Assembly (NCBI GenBank): GCA_900491605.1
Contig: UESW01004565.1
Location: 647,759-711,758, forward strand
From: Calamus simplicifolius
Taxonomy: Eukaryota > Streptophyta > Magnoliopsida > Arecales > Arecaceae
Direction: 5' to 3'
DNA: 64,000 nucleotides
The notes under the pieces were generated by a model, which was not told where the DNA came from, made no database searches, and saw only the letters and a program-made list of their open reading frames with translations. Each line of letters begins with the position of its first letter. The first letter of the stretch is position 1. Position numbers and translations under genes: made by a program. Positions 1-12,164 of the stretch are shown here, one piece after another.

Positions 1-313
1 CCCAAGATATGACGAGCTCCTTTATTTTATGAATATCAGTTTTCATCTTGTGACCTTATGTAATATTCCAACTAGTAATTACATTCCAAAAGAGTACTCA
101 CGTCCAATATACAAGCCATGAATGCAAATAAAACTTTGTCATATGCAAATCAACTACCAAACAAACAATTAGCCAATCTTTTTTAGGAAAAATTAATCAG
201 ACCAATTCATGTGCAAAAATTATTTTGTGATCATTCATATCTTACTTCATATAAAAATCCGCAACAGGACAGATCAGTTCAGAAAGGGAAGAAGTCTTCA
301 TTAAATTGATAAG
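1..313. other. Host flank left of element 1, no firm gene
   Basis: AT-rich host DNA ending in the target site ATAAG (309-313) that is duplicated after element 1. On the minus strand, 1-50 can be read as a short open stretch rich in Lys, Ile and Glu after an AG dinucleotide. It could be one more exon of the coiled-coil gene seen at 11-12 kb, but it is cut by the window edge and is weak. Nothing else is recognisable. Confidence 0.4.
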
Positions 314-485
314 TGTTGACCCAATTGATGATTTTGATGATCAACAAAACTATTTGAGTATAACTATTGGAGGCTCTAATGATTTTGATTAAGTTTTTCA
401 GATTATAAGTCTATTGAATGATCAAAATCAGGAGTTACATCGTGTTCTGGATCGAATCTAATGTCTAGGTAAGATTGCAGACATT

Positions 486-752
486 AGAGTCGACTCCGAG
501 AATCACAGAGCCGACTCCAGTATCTGGCACGGAAGTTAGAGTCGACTCCGAGACTGTTAGAGCCGACTCTCACAGAAGAAACATAACGTTGATTTTTCTG
601 GCCCCGACTTAGAGTCGACTCCGGGTCTGTTAGAGTCGACTCCAGAAAGTTAATTTCTTGTCGACCCCAGAAAAGTCAGAGACGACTCCAGAAATAACGG
701 ATTAAAGTGTTTCGAGTTAGAGCCGACTCCAGAAAAGTTAGAGTCGACTCCA
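486..752 (+). promoter_or_regulatory. Array of GAGTCGACTCC / GAGCCGACTCC motifs in U3 of element 1
   Basis: About ten copies of an 11-12 bp motif lie within 270 bp, mostly preceded by TTA or A. The main form GAGTCGACTC is a perfect 10-bp palindrome with central CG. At least three copies are GAGCCGACTC, which contain GCCGAC, the core of plant DRE/CRT sites. The array ends about 140 bp upstream of the LTR TATA box, where enhancer-type elements would lie. A role in transcription is inferred from position only. Confidence 0.6.
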
Positions 753-893
753 ACCCACCTGGAATGAAAAATCAAATTGCCAGATCAGCTCTAACGGTAA
801 TATTTCTATTTTACTTTATTTCTAACGGATATATTTTGTTACAAGGTACACTCCAACGGATAGTTTTCTTCCAAAAATGGCTTGAAAGAAATC

Positions 894-900
894 TATAAAA
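894..900 (+). promoter_or_regulatory. TATA box of the element 1 5' LTR
   Basis: TATAAAA followed by AGGGAAG. The equivalent box is present at the same relative place in elements 2 and 3 (23318-23324 and 59456-59462), which supports it as the LTR core promoter. Transcription would start shortly downstream. Confidence 0.7.
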
Positions 901-1780
901 AGGGAAGACTATCATTCAAAAAAAAAACGAAAAGAATGGAAAAAACGGAGAGAAATCAAAAAAACAAAGAGAAAATCGGAAATAGAGAAATCCCAATCCA
1001 AAAATCCAAAAAAGAGAGAGCCTGAATCTCAAGAGGAAAACCTTCTAGCTCAAATCCACTCCACTCCAAAAAGCTCAAGAGGAATCCAAGGCATTCAAAT
1101 CAAAGTTTTGGTGGATTTCCCAAATTGGAGAAAGAGGATCAGTTTCTTGCTTTTCAACCCTTCTCAACTGCTTCAACTGTGAAGAATCGGAGCTGAGGCT
1201 TGATTCAATCCAGCAAGGAGAAGAAGAAAAGAAGAAAAGAAGAAAAGCTCAAAAGCCAACCAACTACAAATCAGGCTTTTCTAAACCTTGTTATTCTATT
1301 TGATTATCTGCTCATTGAGGAGCTGTGTATTTGAAAAATAATATTTCTTTTGTTTGTGTCTAGTTCAATCTGGGGGATTGAACTAGTGGAGGTAGTCTTA
1401 CCTCGGTACAAGCTTGGTATAGCTTGTGTTAGGGTTTTTGTGCTGGTGAGCCCGAAAACCAGCTGGGTTCGTTGTGATCCCGGGAAAACAACAAGTTTGA
1501 GTTGTGAGCTTGTAAAACAACTCGGCTGTAATCAAGGAAGATTATAGTGTGGACCCAAGTGAATCTTGGGAGTGGACGTAGGTGTTGGATACACCGAACC
1601 ACTATAAATCTTTGTGTTTGCCGTGTCTCTTTTATCTATCTCTATCTCTATCTTATTGATTGCATTTTGTTTTTGCATCTGCATTCACTTCACATCTAAG
1701 CAAACAATATTTCAAAAAGTTTAAATTTTTAAAGAACCCAATTCACCCCCCCCTCTTGGGTTGTCATCTGGGCCAACAAT

Positions 1781-1792
1781 TGGTATCAGAGC
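1781..1792 (+). other. Primer-binding site of element 1
   Basis: TGGTATCAGAGC begins two bases after the LTR end. It is complementary to the 3' end of plant initiator methionine tRNA, the usual primer for Copia minus-strand synthesis. Confidence 0.9.
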
Positions 1793-1839
1793 TAGTGCTC
1801 ATTAGATTTTGATCACACGATCAAGAGCTAAAGATCCAA

Positions 1840-4800
1840 ATGGCAACTCAAGTTGGTTCATTTGCTGAAGGTCATTCTACGAATAGACCTCCACTGTTTA
1901 ATGGTTCAAATTATTCATATTGGAAAGCTAGAATGAGGATATTCATTCAAGCTTCTGACTATGAACTATGGGGTGTTATAATCAATGGACCTAGTACACC
2001 CACACATGTTATTGATGGCACTATTGTTCCTAAGCCCGAAAGGGACTGGAATGATAATGATAGGAAAATGGCACAGCTCAATGCAAAGCCATGAATGTCT
2101 TATATTGCTCCTTAGATGCAAATGAATTTAATAGAATCTCCACTTGTAATTCTGCAAAGGAGATTTGGGATAGATTAGAGGTTACCCATGAGGGTACCAA
2201 TCAAGTAAAAGAATCTAAAATTAATATTCTTGTTCATAAATATGAATTGTTTAGCATGGAACAATCTGAACCATTGCATGCATGTACACTAGATTTACAG
2301 ATATTGTAAATGGTTTAAAAAGTCTTGGTAAGACATATACTAACTCTGAACTTGTTCGAAAAATTCTTAGGTCATTACCAAGATCATGGGAAGCAAAAAT
2401 GACAGCAATCCAAGAAGCAAAGGATCTCAACACTTTACCCTTAGAGAGCTTCTAGGATCCTTATGACCCATGACTATGAAGCAGCATGTAGAGGAGGACA
2501 CAAAGAAGAAGAAAATGATTGCCCTCAAAGCTGCAAAAGAAGAAGAGAGCAGCAGCGATGATGATGATGATGAAGAGACTGCTCTCTTAGCCAAAAATTT
2601 AAAAGATTCATGAGGAGAAAAGAAACCCTTCCACAAGAAGAAATTTGGAGCAAAGTGGGAAGGAGAAAAGGATAAGAACAAGGACAAGGACAAAGAAAAA
2701 GAGAAAGACCCCTTGACTTGCTATGAGTGTAATAAACCGGGGCACTTTAGGAATGAATGTCCTAAATTGAAGAAAGCCTACAAAAAGAAAAAGAAGGCTT
2801 ATGTGGCGACATGGAGTGATAGCGAAGAAACTTCTTCCGAAGAAGAAGAACAAAAGGAAGTCGCAAATGTATGCTTCATGGCGGACGACAACGATGAGGT
2901 AAGTTCCGATAACCCTTGCGATGAATTTGCATTTGATGAATTATTTGATGCTTTTAATGAACTTGTGGATGATTTCAAAGTTTTGAAAAAGAAATACAAG
3001 ATTTGAAAAATAAAAATTTAACTTCATTAAAGAAAAGGAAAAGCTTAATAATGAAGTTAAGAAACTTAAATCTGAAAAGAAATTTTGATAAAAGAAAAAG
3101 AAAATTTAATGAAAATAATAAACTAAGGAAAGAGGTTGAAAAACATAAGAACATAGTTGATAAGTTTACCTTAAGCTCTACTAAATTACATGTTATTAAA
3201 TAGTCAAAAAGCAGTTTTTGACAAAGCCGGATTAGGGTATAACACTTTAAGAAAACAAAAATCAAAAAATATTTTTGTGCGTGCTGGCCAAAGTAATTTT
3301 ACATGCTTTAAATGTAAAAAAAGGACATAAATCTTATAAATGTAAAATTCTAAAACCTAATAAAAAAATAAAAGAAAAAAATATGGGTTCCCAAAGGAAC
3401 AATATTTATTGCTACTAACCATGAAGGACCCAAGAAGGCTTGGGTACCTAAACATAAGACATGATATTTTGCAGGAGTGTCTTGCAGCCATCAGATCAAA
3501 GAAAGTGGTATCTTGATAGTGGTTGCTCAAGACACATGACGGGTGACAAAGATCAATTCATCACCCTTGAAGCAAAAAGAGGTGGAGTAGTTACTTTTGG
3601 TGATAATGGTCAAGGCCATATCATGGGGTATTGGTAAGATTCAAATACTCCATCTACTCATATTGATAATGTTTATATGTTGATGGTTTAAACATAATTT
3701 AATTAGTATTAGCCAACTGTGTGACAAAGGTTTCAAAGTTTCCTTTGAAGCTTCTATTGCACTGTTACTAATCCCATTGATAATAGCATTATTTTTGTTG
3801 GAAATAGAAATGGCAATGTATACTTAATTGATTTAGACAATTTATCTAGTAATCATTGCTTAGTTGCTAATAATGCTAATATGAATGAGATTGGTTGGCT
3901 ATGGCATCGTAGATTAGGTCATGCAAGCACACACCTAATTTCAAAATTATTAAATGGATTTAGTTAAAGGTATTCCTAAAATAATTTTGAAAATAAAAAT
4001 ATGTGATGCATGTCAATTTGGAAAACAAACAAGAACTTCTTTCAAATCTAAGAATGTTGTTTCAACTACTAGGCCACTAGAGCTACTACACATGGACCTT
4101 TTTGGACCTACTAGAACCACAAGTCTAGGAGGAAAGAAATATGGTCTAGTGATAGTAGATGATTACTCTAGATTCACTTGGGTAATGTTTTTGGCTCACA
4201 AAGATGAGACTTTCTCAATATTCATGAAATTCTTAAGAAAGTCACAAATGAGAAAAACACTACCATAGTGTCTATTAGAAGTGATCATGGAACTGAATTT
4301 GAAAATCACTTATTTGAAAATTTTTTTGAAAAAGGCATACATCATAATTTTTCTGCACCTAGAACACCTCAACAAAATGGAGTTGTAGAAAGAAAAATAG
4401 GACTTTAGAAGACATGGCCCGTACCATGCTATGTGAAAGCCAACTTCCAAAATATTTTTGGGCGGAAGCTATAAACACAGCATGTTACATCCTAAATAGA
4501 GCCCTAATTAGACCTATCCTTAAGAAAACTCCCTATGAATTATGGCATGATAGGAAACCAAATTTAAATATTTTCATGCATTTGGTTGTAAATGTTTTAT
4601 TCATAATAATGGTAAGGATAATCTTAGGAAGTTTGATGCAAAGTCTGATGAAGGTATTCTAGGATATTCTACATCTAGCAAAGCATATAGAGTATTTAAT
4701 AAAGGAAGCTTAGTTGTAGAAGAATCCATTCATATAGTGTTTGATGAGTCTTTAGCATCAAGTTCCAAAAATTGATGATGAGGAAGATACATCTTTGATT

Positions 4801-6555
4801 GAAAGAGATATTGAAAAATTAAATGTATCTTCAGATCAAGAACCTGAAGCTAAGGATGATGACTCACCTAAGGATGATGGTATTGATACTAATCATAATG
4901 ATAAGATCTACCTAGAGATTGGAGATATGCTTATGGTCATCCTAAGGACCTAATCATAGGTGATCCATCTCAAGGTGTAAGGACTAGATCATCAATGAGA
5001 AATATCAATAATCATCTTGCATTTGTATCTCATATAGAACCTAAAACTATAGAGGAAGCTGAGAAAGATAGTTATTGGATGTTAGCAATGCAGGAAGAGT
5101 TAAACCAATTCACTAGAAATCAAGTATGGACCCTAGTTGAAAGACCTAAAAATCACCCTATAATAGGATCTAAATGGGTTTTTAGAAATAAATTAGATGA
5201 AAATGGCATAGTAATTAGAAACAAAGCTAGATTAGTTGCAAAAGGATATAATCAAGAAGAAGGTATAGATTTTGATGAAACTTTTGCACCTGTTGCTAGA
5301 TTAGAAGCCATTAGGCTACTACTTGCATTTGCATGTCATATGAATTTCAACTTATTTCAAATGGATGTTAAAAGTGCATTTTTAAATGGTTTTATAAATG
5401 AGGAAGTTTATGTTGAACAACCTCCTGGTTTTGAAGATCATGAATTTCCAAACCACGTTTTCAAATTACACAAAGCTTTATGGTTTAAAGCAAGCACCTA
5501 GAGCTTGGTATGATAGATTAAGTAAATTTTTAATTGAAAATGATTTTCTAGAGGAAATGTTGATAAAACTTGTTTTTGAAAAGAAAAGAAAGGATTTATT
5601 GTAGTTCAAATTTATGTTGATGACATTATATTTGGTGCTACTAACAATCTCCTTTGTCAAGAATTTGCTAAGTTAATGCAGGGAGAATTCGAGATGAGCA
5701 TGATGGGAGAACTCAACTTCTTCCTTGGACTTCAAATCAAACAAGAGAAAGAGGGAATTTTCATAACCAAACAAAGTACACAAGAGAAATACTCAAGAAG
5801 TTTGGTATGGAATCTGCTAAACCTCTTGGTACGCCAATGAGTCCCTCATGCAAGCTGGACAAGGATGAAGAAGGTAAGAAAGTAGATCAGAAGCATTACG
5901 AGGTATGATCGGATCACTTCTTTACTAACTGCAAGTAGGCCAGATATCATGTTTTCTGTTTGCTTATGTGCAAGATATCAATCTAATCCTAAAGAATCAC
6001 ATTTAATTGCTGTTAAAAGAATTCTTAGATACTTAAATGGAACTAAAAATGTAGGATTATGGTATTCTAGAGACTCAACCTTAAAATTGATTGCTTATTC
6101 TGATTCTGATTATGCTGGTTGTAAATTAGATAGAAAGAGTACAAGTGGGGTATGCCAACTTTTAGGAAGTAACTTAATCTCTTGGTTTAGCAAGAAGCAA
6201 AATTCGGTTGCATTATCCACTGCTGAGGCAGAGTATGTTGCAGCTGGAAGTTGCTGTGCTCAAATCCTTTGGATTAAGCGACAACTTGAAGATTATGGTA
6301 TCACACTTGATAAAACCTATTAAATGTGATAATACTAGTGCTATCAATCTAACTAAAAATCCAATTCAACATTCAAGAACTAAACACATTGAAATTAGAC
6401 ATCACTTTATTAGAGAACATGTAACTAACAAATGATGTTTGTCTTGAATATGTTAATACTAATGATCAATTAGCTGATATTTTACCAAACCTTTGAGTGA
6501 GGAGAGATTTTGTTATCTTAGAGGAGAATTAGGAGTTTGTGATCCTTTAGAATAA
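1840..6555 (+). pseudogene. Element 1 gag-pol, degenerate
   Basis: The start ATG at 1840 opens a Sirevirus-type Gag (NRPPLFNGSNYSYWKARM at its N-terminus). The order is then: zinc knuckle CX2CX4HX4C (2719-2760), lysine-rich coiled stretch, protease DSG (3515-3523), HRRLGHAS pre-integrase motif (about 3906), integrase core with D at LLHMDLFGPT (about 4080) and VDDYS (about 4153) and E at RSDHGTEFEN (about 4278), RT with YVDD (about 5611-5630), and RNase H with SDSDYAGC and STAEAEY (about 6100-6235). The terminal TAA is 6553-6555. At least eight frameshifts or small indels break the frame, so no full polyprotein can be made, although catalytic motifs remain legible. Confidence 0.92.
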
Positions 6556-6746
6556 TTTTCTGAAACTCTTAAGGACAACTATCTAGACTTCATAATTTCT
6601 TGAAAATCTCGATATTCAATAAGGAAATCTATCTAGAAATTTGATTCATTGTTTCCCCAATTGCTAAGGAACACTTATCTAGAGTTTGATGATTAATTTG
6701 AATAGTTTCAGATCCTTGAAATTTGATTTTTTTCTCTGAAACTGTT

Positions 6747-6945
6747 GGAGTCGACCTGCAGTTTGTGGAGTCGACACCTTATTTTGATGTTCTGTCTGGG
6801 CAATTAGAGCCGACTCTGGCTTCTGTAGAGCCGACTCTAATTCGGGCGCTGACAGATTCTCTGGTTCGGAGCCGACACCTCGTTTTCGGGAGTCGACTCT
6901 AAGTGGAACTAGGTCAAAATAAAAAGGCGGAGTCGACCCCAAACA
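6747..6945 (+). repeat. GTCGAC-type motif cluster between pol and extra ORF, element 1
   Basis: Several copies of GGAGTCGAC, GAGCCGACTCTGG and related words recur here, resembling the U3 array of the same element. The cluster ends about 90 bp before the ATG of the extra ORF. The same arrangement exists in element 2 (17261-17465). Function is unknown. Confidence 0.55.
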
Positions 6946-7035
6946 TTCCATCGTCTCCCAAAACCTTTCCAAGTGTTCCAAACCTTTCCAACCCCCAAAT
7001 CCTCAAACCTTGATTACTCATTCCAATCGAATCCA

Positions 7036-8352
7036 ATGGCTCCCAAGAGGCGCTTTCGTGGTGGAGCACCGTTCCCACGAGCGACGCAATTCGGAGGCAA
7101 CCCTCGTCATCTTCTTCATCTGCCACTCAAGATGATTCTCCTCCTCACCATCTTCACCCAAAGTAGACCAATTAGCCGGTAAGGCCATTACAACGGAAGA
7201 AAAGTGACTTTGATTTCTTTGATTTCGGAGGGCTTTGCTATTGGGAAGATGTTGAAAGAAATGGGATGGGAAAAGGTTTGCTCTTTGGATATCCCTACTT
7301 ATCCTGCCCTAGTGAGAGTTTTACAATGATTTAAGTAGAGGAGAGGGAGGTTTAGTGAGTATTGTAAGAGGAACAAGAGTTAAATCACAGCTGAAATCCC
7401 TTGGAAATTATTGGAAATGCCTACGTTGGTTTATGAATATCAGCATGAAGATAGAGGAGGTGCACTATCAAGGATGTTAGGGAGAGAAGTTCTGAGTTTG
7501 AGGAAATCTTGCAAATCAACTTAAATTGGAACTCAGGTTACTTCACAATTTGTGGAAGAATTTTATTTCCCAAAATTGGAAGGTTTGAGTATGTCTCGGA
7601 GCGAGACATTCTTTTGATGGACTGTATCACTGGAAGACCAGTCAATCTTGCTGGCATGATGATTGGCTATATGGCAGAGGCTGCTACAAAGATCTACATT
7701 GCCATATGGTATGGTTCTTACATTTAATCTTTAGAAGCCAAGGTGTGCTTATAATGGACAATGAGCCACTAAGGAAATTAAGGCACACTGACTATTATAG
7801 TGTCTCTACTATTCATCGGATGGGCTTCAAGAAGTTAAATGGTAATGGATGAAAGAGGACGAGAAGAAAGAGCTGAGAGAGATAGAGCTGAAGAGGCCAG
7901 AGTAGAAGATATCCCTGGAGACTGCGGGACCATCTGTCCCTGATCCATTTATTGCGGGACCATCTGCTGGACCTTCAGAGGCTGGACCGAGCATAGTTCC
8001 CTCTCCTCCACATCAGTCATTACTGCTTCTGGGAGATTTCTGATGAGCAGATTGGTCAGCTCAGAGCTTTACTTGCTGAGTATGACAGTCAGAGATCTCA
8101 TGAGATTAATCAATTAAAAGTAGACTTCAATCAATGAAGAATTAATTCAAGACTGACATGATTTCCTTTTCCATTAGCAATTCTGTTGAATCCTTTAGTG
8201 CTGATCTTCATAAAATTTTTGAAAGGATGGAAGGCATTGCAGATGGTTCTGGAACTTATCTTCATGCTACTGGTCAACTGAAGAAAGATATTGACCTTGC
8301 CGTCTCACAATTGAAGCTTGTCTTGAAAATTTTAAGAAACTCAAAAAGATGA
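7036..8352 (+). pseudogene. Element 1 extra ORF downstream of pol (plant-transposon-protein-like), broken
   Basis: ATG at 7036 starts MAPKRR, the same start as the extra ORF of element 2. Recognisable blocks in shifting frames are GRKV..SEGFAIGKMLKEMGW (about 7195-7275), ALSRMLGRE (about 7460-7490), RILFPKIGRFEYVSERD (7560-7610) and a coiled C-terminal part ending at 8352. At least six frameshifts are needed to follow it. It resembles the uncharacterised domain often labelled putative plant transposon protein; I assign that from memory. It occupies the position of the env-like or third ORF of Sireviruses, but I see no clear signal peptide or transmembrane pair. Confidence 0.65.
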
Positions 8353-8611
8353 TGTTATGGAAATGATGGACACTTGAAGAAAATTGTATTAAGCATATTT
8401 GATTTTGATTTTGATAGTTGTATCTTAGGATTTTTGAATTAATGTATTTCACTTTGGAATGTACTTGAATCAACTTATGTAATGTTATTACTTATGTAAT
8501 GCAATTACACTTTTTTCAAATTTGTCTATGATTGATGCTTGAATCCCTATGTCTTATTGAACCAAATTTTTCTCTAATAACTTTCTTTAAACTCACCTTA
8601 TTGCTGATAAC

Positions 8612-8956
8612 AAAAAAGGGGGAGAGATTTGTATATGCAAAAGAAAGAAAGAAAGAGAAATGAGTTTATGCAAAAAAAAGAGACTTAAAATTTTAATCAG
8701 TTCAATTAAAATTATTTTTACATAGGGGGAGCTATTCAATGCAGGGGGAGCTTAACAACTAAAATTTTCTGTACATTTAATTTAAATGTTCATAATTGAT
8801 GGCTTATATTGAACTCATGAATTTTAAAAGATCACTTTGAATATTGGCATCAAATCTCATTAAAAAGTTTTAAGCTTTAAAATGTCTATAATCTTATTCA
8901 AATGAATTTTTTAATGCATATACTCAAAGTTTTTGTCATCATCAAAAAGGGGGAGA
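8612..8956 (+). other. Reiterated polypurine tracts of element 1
   Basis: Four AGGGGGAG cores lie upstream of the 3' LTR: AAAAAAGGGGGAGAGA (8612-8626), AGGGGGAG (8724-8731), AGGGGGAG (8743-8750) and AAAAAGGGGGAGA (8944-8956). The last directly abuts the LTR and should prime plus-strand synthesis. Multiplied polypurine tracts are a known trait of Sirevirus-like Copia elements. Confidence 0.75.
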
Positions 8957-8957
8957 T

Positions 8958-10403
8958 TGTTGACCCAATTGATGATTTTGATGATTAACAAAACTATTTG
9001 AGTATAACATTTGAGTTACTAATGATTTTGATTAAGTTTTTCAGATTATAAGTCTATTGAATGATCAAAATCAGAGTTAATCAAGTTCTGGTTCGAATCT
9101 AATGTCAAGGTAAGATTGCAGACATTAGAGTCGACTCCGAGAATCACAGAGCGACTCCATCTGGCACGGAAGTTAGAGTCGACTCCGGACTGTTAGAGCC
9201 GACTCTACAGAAAAACAGAACGTTGATTTTTCTGGCCCCGACTTAGAGTCGACTCCGGGACTGTTAGAGTCGACTCCAGAAAATTTTGTGTCGACCCCAG
9301 AAAAGTCAGAGACGACTCCAGATAACGGATTAAAGTGTTTCGAGTTAGAGCCGACTCCAGAAAAGTTAGAGTCGACTCCAACCCACCTGGAACGAAAAAT
9401 CAAATTGCCATCAGCTCTAACGGTAATATTTTATTTTACTTTATTTCTAACAGATATATTTTGTTACAAGGTACACTCCAACGGATAGTTTTCTTCAAAA
9501 ATGGCTTGAAAGAAATCTATAAAAAGGGAAGACTATCATTCAAAAAGAAGAACGAAAAGAAGAAAAAACGGAGAGAAATCAGAAAAATAAAGAGGAAAAT
9601 CGAAAATAGAGAAATCCCAATCCAAAAATCCGAAAAAGAGAGAGCCTGTCTCAAGAGGAAAACCTTCTAGCTCAAATCCACTCCACTCCAAAAAGCTCAA
9701 GAGGAATCCAAGGCATTCAAATCAAAGTTTTGGTGGATTTCCCAAATTGGAAAAGAGGATCAGTTTCTTGCTTTTCAACCCTTCTCAACTGCTTCAACTG
9801 TGAAGAATCGGAGCTGAGGCTTGATTCAATCCAACAAGGAGAAGAAGAAAAGAAGAAAAGAAGAAAAGCTCAAAAGCCAACCAACTAAATCAGGCTTTTC
9901 TAAACCTTGTTATTCTATTGATTATTTGCTCATTGAGGAGCTGTGTATTTAAAAACAATATTTCTTTTGTTTGTGTCTAGTTCAATCTGGGGGATTGAAC
10001 TAGTGGAGGTAGTCTTACCTCGGTACAAGCTTGGTATAGCTTGTGTTAGGGTTTTGTGCTGGTGAGCCCGAAAACCGGCTGGGTTCGTTGTGATCCCGGG
10101 AAAACAACAAGTTTGAGTTGTGAGCTTGTAAAACAACTCGGCTGTAATCAAGGAAGATTATAGTGTGGACCCAAGTGAATCTTGGGAGTGGACGTAGGTG
10201 TTGGATACACCGAACCACTATAAACTCTTTGTGTTTGCCGTGTCTCCTTTATCTCTATCTCTATCTCTATCTTATTGATTGCATTTTGTTTTTGCATCTG
10301 CATTCACTTCCACACATACTAAGCAAACAAATATTTCAAAAAGCTTTAAATTTTTAAAGAACCCAATTCACCCCCCCCTCTTGGGTTGTCATCTGGGCCA
10401 ACA
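8958..10403 (+). repeat. 3' LTR of element 1
   Basis: 1446 bp, same ends as the 5' LTR. It carries several small deletions relative to the 5' copy, including inside the GTCGAC motif array (9127-9380). It is followed by the target duplication ATAAG at 10404-10408. Confidence 0.93.
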
Positions 10404-11007
10404 ATAAGCGCTCAGGATAATAGCAAGCAATACTCAAATGCATCAATCCAACAAAGTTCCACTGAATGGGTTTCCCAACACAACAACCAAAGGTCAAGAT
10501 TACCACAAGTAATTGAAAGGATATATTTAACATATATTTAACCAAGGCATTCATTCACAGCCAACTTTACGGTAGCGCACTGCAAATGGACAACTAAGAT
10601 ATGCTTTGAGAGAGAACTTTGATGTTTTTAAGATACATTATTTGTTGCAATTACTGAGATTGCAAGTTGAAAAGATAAATCAGCAAAGAAAACCAAGTAA
10701 AGCTAAAACCATTTGCCAGACTAGTCTCTCCCAGAATATGGTAGACTCGGAATTCCATGAGACACTCAGTACCTACCATGCCAGTGGTTGTAAGGTACTG
10801 GTACGCATGGAAGTTTGGCACAGCACTATATAGTTGCCATCGAACTTCCAGTAGTATATTGTGTCAGTACATGAGGTGTACAGGAACATACCTGGTTTAC
10901 AAATATGGTATCAGTAAACCAATGAGATTTCCTATATTGATACAGTGAACCATGTTTCAAAGTACCTTGGGAGCTTCTTAAATCTCTTGGAGGCTTTAAG
11001 AACAAAC
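10404..11007. other. Host sequence, no gene recognised
   Basis: AT-rich host DNA after element 1. Reading frames are short and without recognisable motifs. It probably lies in an intron of the minus-strand gene whose exon candidate ends at 11008. Confidence 0.4.
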
Positions 11008-11142
11008 CTGAACATAAGAATTCAGTTCATTCAGGTGTGTGTCATTGGAAATCATGGTCCATTTAGCAAGATTACAAATGTTTTCTGCTAACCATTGGTT
11101 TTCTTGAAGAATATTGCTTCTAGATTCTTCCAACTCCTTCAC
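11008..11142 (-). CDS. Candidate coiled-coil exon (45 codons)
   Basis: On the minus strand a polypyrimidine-poor acceptor ending CAG precedes 11142 and a donor GTTTGT follows 11008. The enclosed 135 nt are exactly 45 open codons starting VKELEESRSNILQEN, with heptad-like spacing of Leu, Ile and Val. It joins in phase 0 to the exon at 12165-12224, which supports a real gene. The family is not identified; a long coiled-coil (golgin or filament-like) protein is possible. Element 1 lies downstream in the gene, so the rest may be in 1-313 and beyond. Confidence 0.5.
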
Positions 11143-12164
11143 CTGACGAGCTTTGTTATTTAATAGTCAAATAAGAAACACAGACAAAAATGTAGTTGAG
11201 TAACAAATTATGTTCATGCATGACATGCGCACATGGCAAGATACTTCTGTTGAGTATTAAATGCTTAAAGCAACCGTCGGCCACCCACCAAAGCATACCA
11301 AGTTTGAGTAATCTCTATCATATCAACATGCTTTAGCCCGGGAATTATTCTATCACTCCAAATTGACCTCAGAAATTAACCAATTTGATGAGATATAGTC
11401 AAGACTTTATTGCATTCAGATTGGCTAACTCAAGCTTGGATGGATTACATAAAGATGATTCTTAATTTAGAAAATTGTTTTGGTTAACGTTACAAAACAT
11501 TTGATAAAGATTCATTATCCCACAATAAAATAGAGGATTAATGAAATATAAGGTGATTTCTAGCTTGAAAATTACAGAAAGATATCTGCCAGCTGACAAG
11601 AGGATAAGTTACATGGATAACCTGGTGAGAAGGTGATATAAAAATAATGCTCAAGCACTGTGCTCAATGTCTGCTAAATTCTTAACAATTTAATTGACAT
11701 ATTGCTTTCACAATATTTTAGTGCTAAAAGTAGAATAGTGATTCGACACATCAACTCAGCAGTGTGGCAAAGATTTTTTTTTTGTCTTTTTGTGGAATAG
11801 CACAAAATCCCACAGAACAAAAAAAAAACAAGTTCTTGATGGTGATGTAATAAGATTAACCACTAGTAGGTAGTAAATTAATCACAAAAATAAAGGTCAG
11901 GGAATATCTCATGTTGACTAACATACAATTAATTCATTGATTAGCAGGAAAACCACCAAATAATAGGGCAAGAGGAACTGGATATGAGAGGGCCGTGAGA
12001 TCAAAGTTGAAGTTACCATCAACTAAAGCTATACAAGGAATTAAACAAATAAGCATTCAAGAAAAACCAACTAGATGAGACGTGCATAAGAGGATGCTTG
12101 ATAATAGCAAACCTTATTATATAACCAAATTGGAGCACAAGGTACCAAGATAGAGAAAGCATAC
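11143..12164. other. Probable intron of the coiled-coil gene
   Basis: About 1 kb of AT-rich DNA between two phase-0 exon candidates. It contains poly-T and poly-A runs near 11775 and 11818 and no convincing exon or repeat that I can identify. Confidence 0.4.

Larger units (their letters stand above)
314..1778 (+). repeat. 5' LTR of element 1
   Basis: 1465 bp, TG..CA ends. U3 holds an array of about ten GAGTCGACTCC-like motifs (about 486-752), followed by a TATA box at 894-900. The final part has CT-rich stretches (TCTATC repeats near 1630-1655) and a C7-8 run just before the end. Compared with the 3' copy it differs mostly by 1-4 base indels. Confidence 0.93.
314..10403 (+). mobile_element. 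Element 1: complete Sirevirus-like Copia LTR retrotransposon
   Basis: Two long direct repeats (314-1778 and 8958-10403) begin TGTTGACCC and end GGCCAACA. They are flanked by the perfect 5-bp duplication ATAAG (309-313 and 10404-10408), so both ends are certain. A primer site matching initiator Met-tRNA follows the left LTR and a purine tract precedes the right one. Order inside is gag, protease, integrase, RT, RNase H, which defines Copia. Long LTRs, the gag type and reiterated purine tracts point to the Sirevirus (SIRE) lineage. An extra ORF lies between pol and the 3' LTR. The coding part has many frameshifts, so this copy is not autonomous. It interrupts a host region with minus-strand exon candidates. 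Confidence 0.95.

Noticed and set aside
2427..3265. Minus-strand Phe/Leu/Ser-rich frames in the gag region of element 1, resembling membrane proteins
   Set aside because: Reverse complement of the Lys/Glu-rich gag coding sequence gives Phe/Leu/Ser runs; not a gene.
6973..7182. Retroviral envelope gene in element 1 after pol
   Set aside because: The extra ORF has no convincing signal peptide, cleavage site or membrane anchor and matches a different, plant transposon-associated domain.
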